Below are positions 26,899 through 42,506 of a stretch of 64,000 bases of DNA, in pieces. The DNA is from Promicromonospora sukumoe (GTDB taxonomy: Bacteria; Actinomycetota; Actinomycetes; Actinomycetales; Cellulomonadaceae), in contig NZ_JACGWV010000001.1 in NCBI RefSeq assembly GCF_014137995.1, positions 1,178,001 to 1,242,000 on the forward strand, in the 5' to 3' direction. The notes under the pieces were generated by a model, which ran no database searches, was not told the origin of the DNA, and saw only the letters and a list, made by a program, of their open reading frames with translations. Position 1 is the stretch's first letter; the number at the start of each line of letters is the position of its first letter. The position numbers and the translations under genes are program-made.

Positions 26899-28371
26899 CT
26901 ACGCGACCTCGATGTAGTCCAGCTCCGCGAACGCCGTCCCCTTGCCCAGCCGGATCGTGTTCCAGCCGGCCTGCAGGGTGATGTCCTTGCTCGCCTGCCG
27001 CCAGGTGTCCCAGCCGGTGATCGGGTAGCTGACCGACCCGGCGGACGTCCCGTTGACGGTCACCGTGTGCGACGCCGTCTCCACCGAACCGTTGGCGTAG
27101 CCCACGTGGAGCGTGTAGCTGCCCGACGTCGGCACGTAGATCGACCCGATGCTGACCGAGCTGTCGGCGTGGTCGATGTACGCGGCGACCTTGCCGTCCG
27201 ACGCCCCGGCCGCGTTCTCCCGGACCGAGCAGCTGGTCAGCGTGCCGCGCTCGGCCTCGTAGCGCACCCGGCTGCCGCGCACCACGGGGTTGCCGTTCGC
27301 CCAGCCGAGGTCGGCGACGTACATGCCACGGCCGCCCGCGTCCCGGTGCCCGTGGAAGATCAGCTTGTCGCCCCCGGCGTCGCGCAATACGTCGGCACCG
27401 CCGGGGCCGCCGACGGCGCCGTCGAGCGAGTCGGTGGTCATGAGGAACCGGAACGCCTTGGTGTACGGCCCGGTGATCGAGTCGGCGACGGCGTAGTTGG
27501 TGCCGTACTGGTTGGTGCTGTACGGGCCGGCCGAGTAGAACAGCACGTACTTGCTGCCCACCTTGGTCACGACGGGCGCCTCGATGATGCCGGCCTCGTC
27601 GGCCCGGTCGTTGCGCAGCACCTGGGTGGCGCCGCCCTGGAAGGTGAGGCCGTCCGCGGCGACGCGCTGCACGTGGATCCAGGTGGTGGCGCCGATGGCG
27701 TTGCCGTCGTTCTTCCAGAGCAGGTACCGGGTGCCGTCGCTGTCGACGAAGCTCGACGCGTCGATCGCGCCGCCCGCCTCCAGCGGGCAGATCAGCGGAT
27801 CGCTGCCGACGGGGACGAACGGGCCGCCGGGGGAGTCGGCCAGCGCCGCGCCGATGCACTGCCGGCCCGAGGAGTTGTGCCAGGCCGTGTAGTAGAGCAG
27901 GTACTTGCCGTCGGCGCGCTGGGAGACGTCGGGCGCCCAGGTGCGTCCCGTCTTGGCCCACGCGCCGAGGGTCGGCAGGGCGTCCGACGACTGGAAGGTC
28001 CAGGGGCCGTCCGGGTCGGGCGCGCTGGCCCAGGGCAGGTTCTTGCCCTGGTTGGTGGCGTAGGCGTAGTAGGTGTTCCCGAACTTGGACACGTCAGGGT
28101 CGGGGAAGTCCCGGTCGAGCACGAGGCTCGGGCGCACTGTGGTCTGGGCGGCGACGTCGTCCGCGGGTGCGCTGGCGGCGAGGGCGCTGGGCGCGGCGTC
28201 GGCGCTGGCGCCGAGGGTGCCGGGTGCGGCGTTGGCGAGGGCGCCGACGGCGGGGCTGCCGACGTCGGCCGGTGCCGCGACAGCAGGGGCGACGGCAAGG
28301 ACACCTGCGGCAAGTGCGGCGGCCGCCGCGCCGGCGACAAGCTTGAGCGGGCTGAAGCGAGGAAGTACCAC
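26899..28371 (-). CDS. Secreted GH43 glycosidase with C-terminal CBM6/35-like module
   Basis: 490 aa. Begins with GTG at 28371 after a GGAGG site and has a signal peptide (hydrophobic 9-32, AxA near 31-33) followed by a long Ala-rich linker. The five-bladed GH43 propeller starts at about residue 80: RDFPDPDVS (88-94, general base), IDASSFVD (203-210, pKa-modulating Asp204) and the general acid Glu264 in IIEAPVV. The C-terminal region from residue 370 (RYEAERGTL, GWNTIRLGKG, ELDYIEVA) looks like a CBM6/CBM35 beta-sandwich. GH43 enzymes attack arabinan, arabinoxylan or xylan; the exact substrate is not decided. Confidence 0.9.
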   Translation of the reverse strand: MVLPRFSPLKLVAGAAAAALAAGVLAVAPAVAAPADVGSPAVGALANAAPGTLGASADAAPSALAASAPADDVAAQTTVRPSLVLDRDFPDPDVSKFGNTYYAYATNQGKNLPWASAPDPDGPWTFQSSDALPTLGAWAKTGRTWAPDVSQRADGKYLLYYTAWHNSSGRQCIGAALADSPGGPFVPVGSDPLICPLEAGGAIDASSFVDSDGTRYLLWKNDGNAIGATTWIHVQRVAADGLTFQGGATQVLRNDRADEAGIIEAPVVTKVGSKYVLFYSAGPYSTNQYGTNYAVADSITGPYTKAFRFLMTTDSLDGAVGGPGGADVLRDAGGDKLIFHGHRDAGGRGMYVADLGWANGNPVVRGSRVRYEAERGTLTSCSVRENAAGASDGKVAAYIDHADSSVSIGSIYVPTSGSYTLHVGYANGSVETASHTVTVNGTSAGSVSYPITGWDTWRQASKDITLQAGWNTIRLGKGTAFAELDYIEVA

Positions 28372-28474
28372 GTTGAACCTCCGGGCGATCGAAACTCGAC
28401 GGGTGAATTGTCGCTATCTCGGGGCTCTGTGTAAAGACCTGGGCCCTCGCGGGGCTGCTCGCGGCTGATTCCGG

Positions 28475-28486
28475 TTCAACGTTAGA
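28475..28486. promoter_or_regulatory. Possible LacI-type operator upstream of the GH43 gene
   Basis: An AACGTT core (28478-28483) with nearly symmetrical flanks (TTCAACGTTAGA) lies about 105 bases before the GTG of the secreted GH43 gene. LacI-family regulators of sugar genes in actinobacteria often bind AACGTT-centred dyads. The match is short, so the call is weak. Confidence 0.35.
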
Positions 28487-28610
28487 TCGGTTCGACGCCG
28501 CTGCCCGGACCGCCCGACCAGTGGGGGAGCGGGCGTCGTCCGAAGGTCGACCGCGGACGCCGCCCGGCCGCCGATGTCCGCCCCGCGCACTGCCGACCGC
28601 GATCGCCCCG

Positions 28611-29490
28611 TGAGATCGGTCGGCTGCATCGAGACCGGTCAATCGATGGACCGATCTCAACGCAGCCGACCGATCTCAACGCAGCCGACCGATCTCATGC
28701 AGGTGACCGAACTCAGGGTCGGCATGGCTCAGCGCAGCCGACCGATCTCGGTGCAGTCGACCGCAGCGGGCGCTGCCGGGCTGCGCCGCGCGCTGCTGAC
28801 CGCGCCCGGCTGCCTTCCTGATTGTGGTCCGCAGGTGAGATCGGTCGGGTGTCTTGAGATCGGTCCATCGTCGGACCGGTCTCAAGGCAGCCGACCGATC
28901 TCATGCAGGTGACCGATCTCAGGGTCGGCATGGCTCAGCGCAACCGGCCGATCTCGGTGCAGTCGGCCGTACCGTGCACCGTCGATCGCGCTCTGCACGG
29001 TCAGCCTCACCGTGCACCGCCGGGCAGCACCGCGCCTGCGGACAGCACCCGCCGACCGCACCCGGCGGCCTGCCCGATCGCGGTCCGCACATGAGATCGG
29101 TCGGCTGCATCGAGACCGGTCCGACGACGGACCGATCTCAAGGCAACCGACCGATGTCAATGCAGGTGACCGATCTCAGGGCCAGCAAGCCTCAGCTCAA
29201 CTGACCGATCTCGGTGCAGTCGGCCGCACCGCCCACTGCCGGCCTCACCGTGCACCGCCGGGCAGCACCGCGCCGCCGACCGCACCCGCCGACAGTGCCA
29301 GGATGCCTACCTGATCGCGGTCCGCACATGAGATCGGTCGGCTGCATCGAGACCGGTCCATCGGTGGACCGATCTCAAGGCAACCGACCGATCTCATGCA
29401 GGTGACCGATCTCAGAGTCAGCAAGGGTTCCCGCAACCGACCGATCTCAGCGCAACCGACCGATCTCACCCAAGCCCAAGCCCCGACAGC
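28611..29490. repeat. Four-unit tandem array of long palindromic repeats
   Basis: Units start at 28611, 28836, 29092 and 29329 (spacing 225, 256 and 237 bases). Each begins with TGAGATCGGTCGG, reaches its inverted form near 50-70 bases later (CCGACCGATCTCA), and continues with GCAGGTGACCGA-CTCAG and CCGATCTC. Thus the start of every unit can form a hairpin of about 33 bp; in unit 4 the arms are near 29329-29362 and 29366-29398. Behind it come more copies of the ACCGATCTC element and a more variable GC-rich spacer. Not a CRISPR array: units are long, palindromic and not uniformly spaced. Confidence 0.85.
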
Positions 29491-29497
29491 CACCACC

Positions 29498-30481
29498 TCA
29501 CGGCACCAGCAGCACCTTGCCAGTAGTCGCCCGGCCCTCCAGGGCCTGGTGCGCCTCGCCGGCGTCGGCCAGCGGGTACGTCGCCCCGATGCGCACGTCC
29601 AGGTCGCCCGACGCCGCCGACGAGAGCACCTCCGACGTACGCCACTCGATCTCGCCGCGCGTGAGCGTGTAGTGCGCGATGGTCGGCCGGGTCAGGAACA
29701 AGGAGCCGGCCCTGTTGAGCCGCTGCGGGTCGAACGGCGGCACCTGGCCCGACGCGCCGCCGAACAGCACGAGCATGCCGCGCGGGCGCAGCGACGCCAG
29801 CGAGGCCTCGAAGGTGCTGCGGCCCACGCCGTCGTACACGACGTGCACGCCCTGGCCGTCGGTGAGCTCGCGCACCAGCGCGGGTAGCTCGGCGGTGATG
29901 TCGGACATCCTGGCGTAGTCGATGGTGTGCGCCGCGCCGGCGGCGGACGAGAGCGCCGCCTTCTCCGGAGTCGAGACCGTGGTGATCACCCGGCCGCCGC
30001 GCGCCACGGCGAGCTGCGTGGCCAGCAGGCCGACGCCGCCCGCGCCCGCGTGCAGCAGCACGTCGTGCCCGGGCTGCACCTCGAACGTGGACCGCACCAG
30101 GTAGTGCGCCGTGATGCCCTGCAGCGGCAGCGCGGCGGCCGTGGTCAGGTCCAGGTCCGCGGGCACGTGCACGACGCCGGCCGCGTTCACCGCGACGAGC
30201 TCCGCGTACGAGCCGGGCCCGTCGTGCCAGGCCACGCGGTCGCCGACGGCGAAGCCGGTGACGCCGTCGCCCAGCGCCTCGACGGTGCCCGCGCCCTCGG
30301 CGCCGACGACGTGCGGGTACTGCATCGGGTACACGCCGGCGCGCTTGTAGGTGTCGATGAAGTTCACGCCCGCCGCGGCGACGCGGACCAGGAGCTGCCC
30401 CGGTCCGGGCGTCGGGTCGGGGAGCTCGGTGTACTGCAGGACCTCGGGGCCGCCCGCCTCACGGGCTACGACTGCGTGCAT
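29498..30481 (-). CDS. Zinc-independent quinone oxidoreductase (MDR family)
   Basis: 327 aa NADPH-dependent oxidoreductase of the QOR group. The start at 30481 (MHAVVAREAGGPEVLQY) fits the family; the upstream ATG at 30571 was rejected because a TAGGCT box lies seven bases before the chosen ATG. Typical QOR features are present: NFIDTYKRAGVYP, the NADPH-binding AGAGGVGLLATQLA (near 150-165) and a C-terminal GKVLL tail. The catalytic-zinc ligands of alcohol dehydrogenases are absent. Divergent to argC with only 70 bases between them. Confidence 0.9.
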   Translation of the reverse strand: MHAVVAREAGGPEVLQYTELPDPTPGPGQLLVRVAAAGVNFIDTYKRAGVYPMQYPHVVGAEGAGTVEALGDGVTGFAVGDRVAWHDGPGSYAELVAVNAAGVVHVPADLDLTTAAALPLQGITAHYLVRSTFEVQPGHDVLLHAGAGGVGLLATQLAVARGGRVITTVSTPEKAALSSAAGAAHTIDYARMSDITAELPALVRELTDGQGVHVVYDGVGRSTFEASLASLRPRGMLVLFGGASGQVPPFDPQRLNRAGSLFLTRPTIAHYTLTRGEIEWRTSEVLSSAASGDLDVRIGATYPLADAGEAHQALEGRATTGKVLLVP

Positions 30482-30488
30482 GAGCCCG

Positions 30489-30494
30489 AGCCTA
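30489..30494 (-). promoter_or_regulatory. Leaderless -10 box for the quinone oxidoreductase gene
   Basis: Read on the minus strand, TAGGCT is followed by seven bases and the ATG at 30481. Confidence 0.5.
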
Positions 30495-30526
30495 CGTCGC
30501 ACCCGCGAGACAGGTTTCGCCCCGGC

Positions 30527-32817
<2,291 letters not shown>

Positions 32818-32821
<4 letters not shown>

Positions 32822-33752
32822 GCAGCGACATCGTGAACGGGCTGCGGCCCGACCAGAAGGCCGAGGTGCTCGTCGAGGCCCTGCCCTGGCTGCAGGAGTT
32901 CTCCGGCGCGCTCGTCGTGGTCAAGTACGGCGGCAACGCCATGATCGACGCCGAGCTCAAGGCCGCCTTCGCGCAGGACATGGTGTTCCTGCGCCAGGTC
33001 GGGCTGCGGCCCGTCGTCGTGCACGGCGGGGGACCGCAGATCAACGCCATGCTCGACCGCCTCGGCATCGAGTCCGAGTTCAAGGGCGGCCTGCGCGTCA
33101 CCACGCCGGAGGCCATGGAGATCGTCCGCATGGTGCTGACCGGCCAGGTCAGCCGGGAGCTCGTCGGCCTGATCAACGCCCACGGCCCCGTCGCCGTCGG
33201 CCTGTCCGGGGAGGACGGCGGCCTCCTGGGCGCCCAGCGCCGCCACGCGATCGTCGACGGCGTGCCCGTCGACGTCGGCCTCGTGGGCGACGTCGTCCAG
33301 GTGGACCCGCGCGCCGTCGAGGACCTGCTGGAGGCCGGGCGCATCCCCGTCGTCTCCACCATCGCGCCCGACAAGGACGATCCCACCCAGGTGCTCAACG
33401 TCAACGCGGACACCGCCGCGTCGGCGCTCGCGGTGGCGCTGGGCGCGAAGAAGCTCATCGTCCTGACCGACGTCGAGGGCCTCTACACGAACTGGCCCGA
33501 CAAGGGTTCGCTCGTCGAGCGGATCACGGCGCCCGAGCTGGCCGAGCTGCTGCCCAGCCTCCAGGCCGGGATGGTGCCCAAGATGGAGGCGTGCCTGCGC
33601 GCCGTCGAGGGCGGCGTCGGCGCCGCCACCGTCATCGACGGGCGGCAGCCGCACAGCGCGCTGCTGGAGGTCTTCACCACGCGGGGCAACGGCACGATGG
33701 TCGTGCCGGGCCCGCTGGTCGAGCCTGTCGAGACCCAGGAAGGAACGAACCC

Positions 33753-33756
<4 letters not shown>
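32818..33756 (+). CDS. argB: Acetylglutamate kinase
   Basis: 312 aa amino-acid kinase that phosphorylates N-acetylglutamate. Visible motifs include [23 protein letters not shown]-type region with FKGGLRVT, the nucleotide segment [28 protein letters not shown] and the C-terminal HSALLEVF. The N-terminal extension before VVVKYGG is the form found in hexameric, arginine-inhibited enzymes, so feedback control is likely. GTG start overlaps argJ by four bases. Confidence 0.96.
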
Positions 33757-35958
<2,202 letters not shown>

Positions 35959-35959
<1 letters not shown>

Positions 35960-36486
35960 TGGTCACCACCCGGCAGCCGACGGCGGCGACCACCGCGACC
36001 ACCGCGACCACGAAGGCGGCCCGGCACGCCCGGATCACCGCGATCGTGACGCGCAACGCGATCCACTCGCAGGCCGAGCTCGCGGACGCCCTGGCGGCCG
36101 AGGGCGTGAGCGTCACGCAGGGCACGCTCTCGCGGGACCTGATCGAGCTGCAGGCCGAGAAGGTGCGCGGCTCGGACGGCACGCTCGTCTACGCCGTGCC
36201 GGGGGAGGGCGGCGACCGCAGCGCCCAGTCGGACGCGAGCGAGGAGTACCTGTCCGCGCGGCTGGCCCGGCTCGCCAAGGAGCTGCTGGTCTCGGCCGAG
36301 TCGTCGGGCAACCTCGTGGTGCTCCGCACCCCGCCGGGGGCGGCCAACCTGCTGGCCTCGGCGATCGACCACTCCGTGTTCCCCGGGATGCTCGGCACCA
36401 TCGCGGGGGACGACACGATCCTCGTGATCGCACGCGACGCCGACGGCGCCGCCCTCGCGGGCCGCTTCCTCGCGCTCAGCGCCTGA
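35959..36486 (+). CDS. argR: Arginine repressor
   Basis: 175 aa. The N-terminal winged helix binds ARG boxes (residues about 20-80: [27 protein letters not shown]); the C-terminal hexamerisation/arginine domain includes [21 protein letters not shown] and [12 protein letters not shown]. The N-terminus has a Thr/Ala repeat (ATTATTATT) unlike the usual start. It is encoded inside the operon it controls, giving feedback regulation. ATG 35959 overlaps the argF stop by one base. Confidence 0.94.
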
Positions 36487-36538
36487 GAACCACCCAGAAT
36501 TGCACCTGAACACCACCACCGGAAAGAGAACGTCAATC

Positions 36539-39258
<2,720 letters not shown>

Positions 39259-39264
39259 GTCTCA

Positions 39265-39320
39265 CTACCCAGCGATTGTGCCCGGATCTCACGCGGATTC
39301 CGGGCACAATCACTGGGTAG
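39265..39320. terminator. 22-bp inverted repeat after argH
   Basis: Arms 39265-39286 and 39299-39320 pair with one mismatch around 12 bases. It ends the arg operon. Its core resembles the palindrome at 26782 (CCCAGCGATTG-GCCCGGA). Confidence 0.75.
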
Positions 39321-39338
39321 ACCTATGAGGGGAGCGGG

Positions 39339-39890
39339 ATGACCGTCACGCCAGGGGTGCTGGGTGAGGTGCTGGGCCGGATCAGGGTGGTCGACACGCG
39401 ACTGGTGTGCGTCGACGGGCCGGCTGGTTCGGGCAAGACGACGCTGGCGGCACAGCTCGCGGACGCGCTGGAGGCCCCGGTGATCCACATGGACGACCTC
39501 TACGAGGGCTGGGCGGCCGGCCCCGACGGCGGCGCCGAGAACCTGCGCCGCTGGGTGCTGGACCCGCTGGCCGCGGGGGAGCGGGTCCGCTACCGGCGCT
39601 ACGACTGGGTCGCCGGCGCCTGGGCCGAGTGGCACGACGTGCCGCCGTCGGCCCACGTGGTGGTGGAGGGCTGCGGCGCGGGCGCGCGCCAGGTGGACGC
39701 GCTGGGCGCGTTCCGCATCTGGGTCCAGGCCGACGACGCCGAGCGGCTGCGCCGCGGCCTGGCCCGCGACGGCGAGGACGCCCGCGAGCACTGGCTGCGC
39801 TGGATGGCCGACGAGGCGGAGCACTACGCCCGCGAGCGCACCCGGGAACGCGCCGACCTGCACCTGGACGGCGTCGGCACGCTGATCTGA
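39339..39890 (+). CDS. P-loop NTPase, uridine kinase-like
   Basis: 183 aa. Walker A GPAGSGKTTLAAQLA near residue 27 and the HMDDLYEGW segment are typical of uridine/cytidine kinase-like proteins; VVVEGCGAGA follows. The lid and substrate region are shorter than in Udk, and no specific substrate can be named. Located between argH and mpg, sharing one base with mpg, so the two are probably co-transcribed. Confidence 0.8.
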   Translation: MTVTPGVLGEVLGRIRVVDTRLVCVDGPAGSGKTTLAAQLADALEAPVIHMDDLYEGWAAGPDGGAENLRRWVLDPLAAGERVRYRRYDWVAGAWAEWHDVPPSAHVVVEGCGAGARQVDALGAFRIWVQADDAERLRRGLARDGEDAREHWLRWMADEAEHYARERTRERADLHLDGVGTLI

Positions 39891-40537
39891 TGGGGCGGAC
39901 ATCCCGGGAGTTCTTCGACCGGCCCGTCGTCGACGTCGCGCGCGACCTGCTGGGCGCCACGCTCACCCGCCGCACCGCCGACGGCGTCGTCGCGCTGCGG
40001 ATCACCGAGGTCGAGGCGTACGACGGGACCAACGACCCCGGCTCCCACGCCTTCCGCGGTCCGACCCGGCGCAACGAGACGATGTTCGGCGAGCCCGGGC
40101 ACCTGTACGTGTACCGCCACCTGGGCCTGCACTACTGCGCCAACGTGGTCTGCGGGCCGGAGGGAGCGGCGTCGGCGGTGCTGCTGCGGGCCGGCGAGGT
40201 GACCGGCCCCGGCCCCGAGGGCGTCGCGCTCGCCCGGCGTCGGCGGCTCGCCTCCGGCGTCGCCCGCACCGACCGCGACCTGGCGCGCGGCCCCGCGCGC
40301 CTGACCGTCGCGCTCGGCCTCGACCTGTCCGACGACGGCGCCGACGTCACGGACCTGGAAGGTGCGGTGGTGCTGGACGTGCCGTCGGCGCCGTCGGGCA
40401 GCGTGCTGACCGGGCCGCGCGTGGGCGTGAGCGGCGACGGCGGCCGCGCGGACCTGTACCCCTGGCGGTTCTGGCTCGACGGCGAGCCGACCGTCTCGGT
40501 CTACCGGGCGGCCGCGCCGCGTCGCACGCGAACCTAG
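39890..40537 (+). CDS. DNA-3-methyladenine glycosylase (AAG/MPG family)
   Basis: 215 aa base-excision repair enzyme that removes alkylated purines. Characteristic blocks are ARDLLGATLTRR, RITEVEAYDGTNDPGSHAFRG (with the catalytic Glu), NETMFGEPGHLYVYRHLGLHYCANVV and YPWRFWLDG. Length is normal for bacterial MPG. ATG overlaps the upstream gene by one base. Confidence 0.93.
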   Translation: MGRTSREFFDRPVVDVARDLLGATLTRRTADGVVALRITEVEAYDGTNDPGSHAFRGPTRRNETMFGEPGHLYVYRHLGLHYCANVVCGPEGAASAVLLRAGEVTGPGPEGVALARRRRLASGVARTDRDLARGPARLTVALGLDLSDDGADVTDLEGAVVLDVPSAPSGSVLTGPRVGVSGDGGRADLYPWRFWLDGEPTVSVYRAAAPRRTRT

Positions 40538-40541
40538 GACC

Positions 40542-40592
40542 CCTATGCCTAGTGCTGCTAGGGTAGGCATCCCTAGCAGCACTAGGCATAGG
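40542..40592. promoter_or_regulatory. Perfect 22-bp palindrome over the padR promoter
   Basis: Arms 40542-40563 and 40571-40592 are perfect reverse complements with a 7-base loop TAGGCAT. A TAGGGT -10 candidate (40559-40564) lies inside it and the padR ribosome site begins at its right edge. The position suggests the autoregulatory operator of PadR; a terminator for mpg is the alternative. Confidence 0.65.
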
Positions 40593-40599
40593 AGTGCAG

Positions 40600-40962
40600 G
40601 TGCACATCGACAAGGATCTGGTCGCGGCGTCCGCCACGCCGCTCGTCCTCGGCATCCTCGCCGACGGCGAGTCGTACGGCTACGCGATCCTCAAGCGCGT
40701 CAACGAGCTCTCCGGCGGCCGCATGGAGTGGACCGACGGCATGCTCTACCCCCTGCTCCACCGGCTCGAACGCCTGGAGTACGTCAAGGCGACGTGGGGC
40801 ACCTCCGACGTCGGACGGCGGCGCAAGCACTACGCGATCACCGCGTCGGGCCGGGAGGCGCTCGCCGAACGGCGTCAGCAGTGGGCCGTCGTGTCCGACG
40901 CGCTCAAGCAGGTCTGGCAGGACGTCCAGCCCGGACCCGCCGTCGCCGAGGGGTGGGCCTGA
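40600..40962 (+). CDS. PadR-family transcriptional regulator
   Basis: 120 aa winged-helix repressor. It has the PadR start MHIDKDLVAASATPLVLGIL, ILADGESYGYAILKRVNELSGGRMEWTDGMLYPLLHRLE, and a short C-terminal helix (PadR-s1 subgroup). GTG 40600 is chosen because AGGAG lies five bases upstream; GTG 40594 is also in frame. It is immediately followed (one-base overlap) by a membrane protein that it probably regulates. Confidence 0.9.
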   Translation: MHIDKDLVAASATPLVLGILADGESYGYAILKRVNELSGGRMEWTDGMLYPLLHRLERLEYVKATWGTSDVGRRRKHYAITASGREALAERRQQWAVVSDALKQVWQDVQPGPAVAEGWA

Positions 40963-42401
40963 TGAGCGACCAGAACGCGAACGACGGCGGGCAGCCCCGG
41001 TTCGGCCGGCCCCGGAGCGAACCGACCGAGCCGGCCGAGCCGGCCGAGCACGTCGTGCTCGAGGAGCAGATCGACCTGTGGCGCGGCTACGTCCAGCGCC
41101 GCCGAGCCATCTCCGCCGCCGACGTCGACGAGATGGAGGACCACCTGCGCGGCCAGGTCAGCGACCTGACCGCGAGCGGGCTGGAGGACGAGGAAGCCTT
41201 CCTCGTGGCCGTCAAGCGCATGGGCAACCTCGACGAGGTCTCCCGCGAGTTCGCCCGCGAGCACTCCGACCGGCTCTGGAAGCAGCTCGTGCTGGTCCCC
41301 GAGGAGCCGGGCGACGGCGGCCGCTGGCGGGAGCTCGCCGTCGTCCTGGCGCTCGCGGTCGGCGCCGGCATCGTGCTCAAGGTGCTGCTCGCCGCGACGG
41401 TCGGCAACGAGCTGGTGCTCGTGCGCAACGGCGTCTTCGCCGTCCTGCCGTTCCTCGCCGGCTACTTCGTGTGGAAGCGGCACGTGCCGTGGCGGGTGAG
41501 CGCCCTGCTGGTCGCGATCACGACGGCGTTCGCGCTCGTGGTCAACCTCTACCCGTTCGAGCCCGGCGAGTTCGACGGGGCCGGCATGACCGAGTTCCTC
41601 GCGATCACCCACACGCCCGTGGTGCTCTGGCTGCTCCTCGGCGTCGTCTACGCGGGCGGCGCCTGGCGGTCGGGCGCGCGCCGCATGGACTTCGTGCGGT
41701 TCACCGGCGAGCTGATCATCTACCTCGCGCTCATCGCGCTCGGCGGCATGCTGCTCATCGGGCTCACCTTCGGCACGCTCAGCCTCGTCGGCGTCGACTT
41801 CGGGCCGGTCTTCGCGGACTGGCTCCTGCCGTTCTGCCTGCCCGGCGCGCTCCTGGTCGGCGCGTGGCTGGTGGAGGCCAAGAAGAACGTCGTCGAGAAC
41901 ATCGCCCCGGTGCTGACCCGGGTGTTCACGCCGCTGACCATCGTCATGCTGGTCGCGATCTTCGTGGTGCTGCTCGTCAACGGGCCGCTCACCGACGTCG
42001 ACCGCGACCTGCTCATCCTCATGGACGCGATCCTCGTGCTGGTCCTGTTCCTGCTGCTGTACTCGATCTCGGCGCGCGACCCGCTCGCGCCGCCCGGGAT
42101 CTTCGACTGGATGCAGCTCGCGCTGGTCGGCGCGGCGCTCGCGGTGGACGCCGTCGCGCTGACCGCGATGCTCACCCGCATCGCCGAGTTCGGCTTCACC
42201 GCCAACAAGGTCGCGGCGCTCGGGCTCAACCTCGTGCTGCTGGTCCACCTCGCGTGGGCGGCGTGGCTCGCCACGGGCTTCGTGCGCGGCCGCCGCTCGT
42301 TCGGCGCGATCGAGCACTGGCAGACGCAGTACCTCCCGGTCTACGCGATCTGGGCGTCGATCGTGGTGATCACGTTCGGCCCGATCTTCGCCTTCGCCTG
42401 A
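40962..42401 (+). CDS. Membrane protein with permease prefix domain, partner of PadR
   Basis: 479 aa. Residues about 30-105 (LEEQIDLWRGYVQRRRAISAADVDEMEDHLRGQV, MGNLDEVSREFAREH) form the soluble domain often called permease prefix domain 1. It is followed by about ten hydrophobic segments from residue 125 to the end. PadR/permease-prefix pairs are common in actinobacteria; the transported or sensed molecule is unknown. No ATPase motif is present. Convergent with the ATP-grasp gene. Confidence 0.75.
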   Translation: MSDQNANDGGQPRFGRPRSEPTEPAEPAEHVVLEEQIDLWRGYVQRRRAISAADVDEMEDHLRGQVSDLTASGLEDEEAFLVAVKRMGNLDEVSREFAREHSDRLWKQLVLVPEEPGDGGRWRELAVVLALAVGAGIVLKVLLAATVGNELVLVRNGVFAVLPFLAGYFVWKRHVPWRVSALLVAITTAFALVVNLYPFEPGEFDGAGMTEFLAITHTPVVLWLLLGVVYAGGAWRSGARRMDFVRFTGELIIYLALIALGGMLLIGLTFGTLSLVGVDFGPVFADWLLPFCLPGALLVGAWLVEAKKNVVENIAPVLTRVFTPLTIVMLVAIFVVLLVNGPLTDVDRDLLILMDAILVLVLFLLLYSISARDPLAPPGIFDWMQLALVGAALAVDAVALTAMLTRIAEFGFTANKVAALGLNLVLLVHLAWAAWLATGFVRGRRSFGAIEHWQTQYLPVYAIWASIVVITFGPIFAFA

Positions 42402-42436
42402 CCCGCCCCACCCCACCCCACCCAACCCAACCCGTT

Positions 42437-42499
42437 CGTTGAGTGCTGGGTATTCGCCCTTTTCCGTGCGCCGGAAGGACGAATACCCAGCACTCAACG
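42437..42499. terminator. Perfect 20-bp terminator-like palindrome
   Basis: Arms 42437-42456 and 42480-42499 are perfect reverse complements; the 23-base centre adds a TTCCG/CGGAA inner stem. It sits between two convergent stops (42401 and 42507). The arm CGTTGAGTGCTGG-TATTCG also occurs at 61791. Confidence 0.8.
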
Positions 42500-42506
42500 A
42501 GCGCCG

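Larger units (their letters stand above)
28372..29497. other. 1.1-kb region without a gene, filled with palindromic repeats
   Basis: The first 240 bases are the upstream region of the GH43 gene. From 28611 to about 29490 the DNA is made of four imperfect tandem repeat units. The open frames here on both strands are repeat translations rich in GRS/PIS motifs and look like no protein family. Confidence 0.8.

Noticed and set aside
28574..29405. Several short frames in the palindromic repeat region
   Set aside because: They are translations of the same repeat (RSVGC, TGPSMDRSQ, NRPIS) in different frames and on both strands; nothing indicates translation.
28611..29490. CRISPR array
   Set aside because: Repeats are 225-256 bases apart, long and self-complementary, with related rather than unique spacers; no cas genes nearby.
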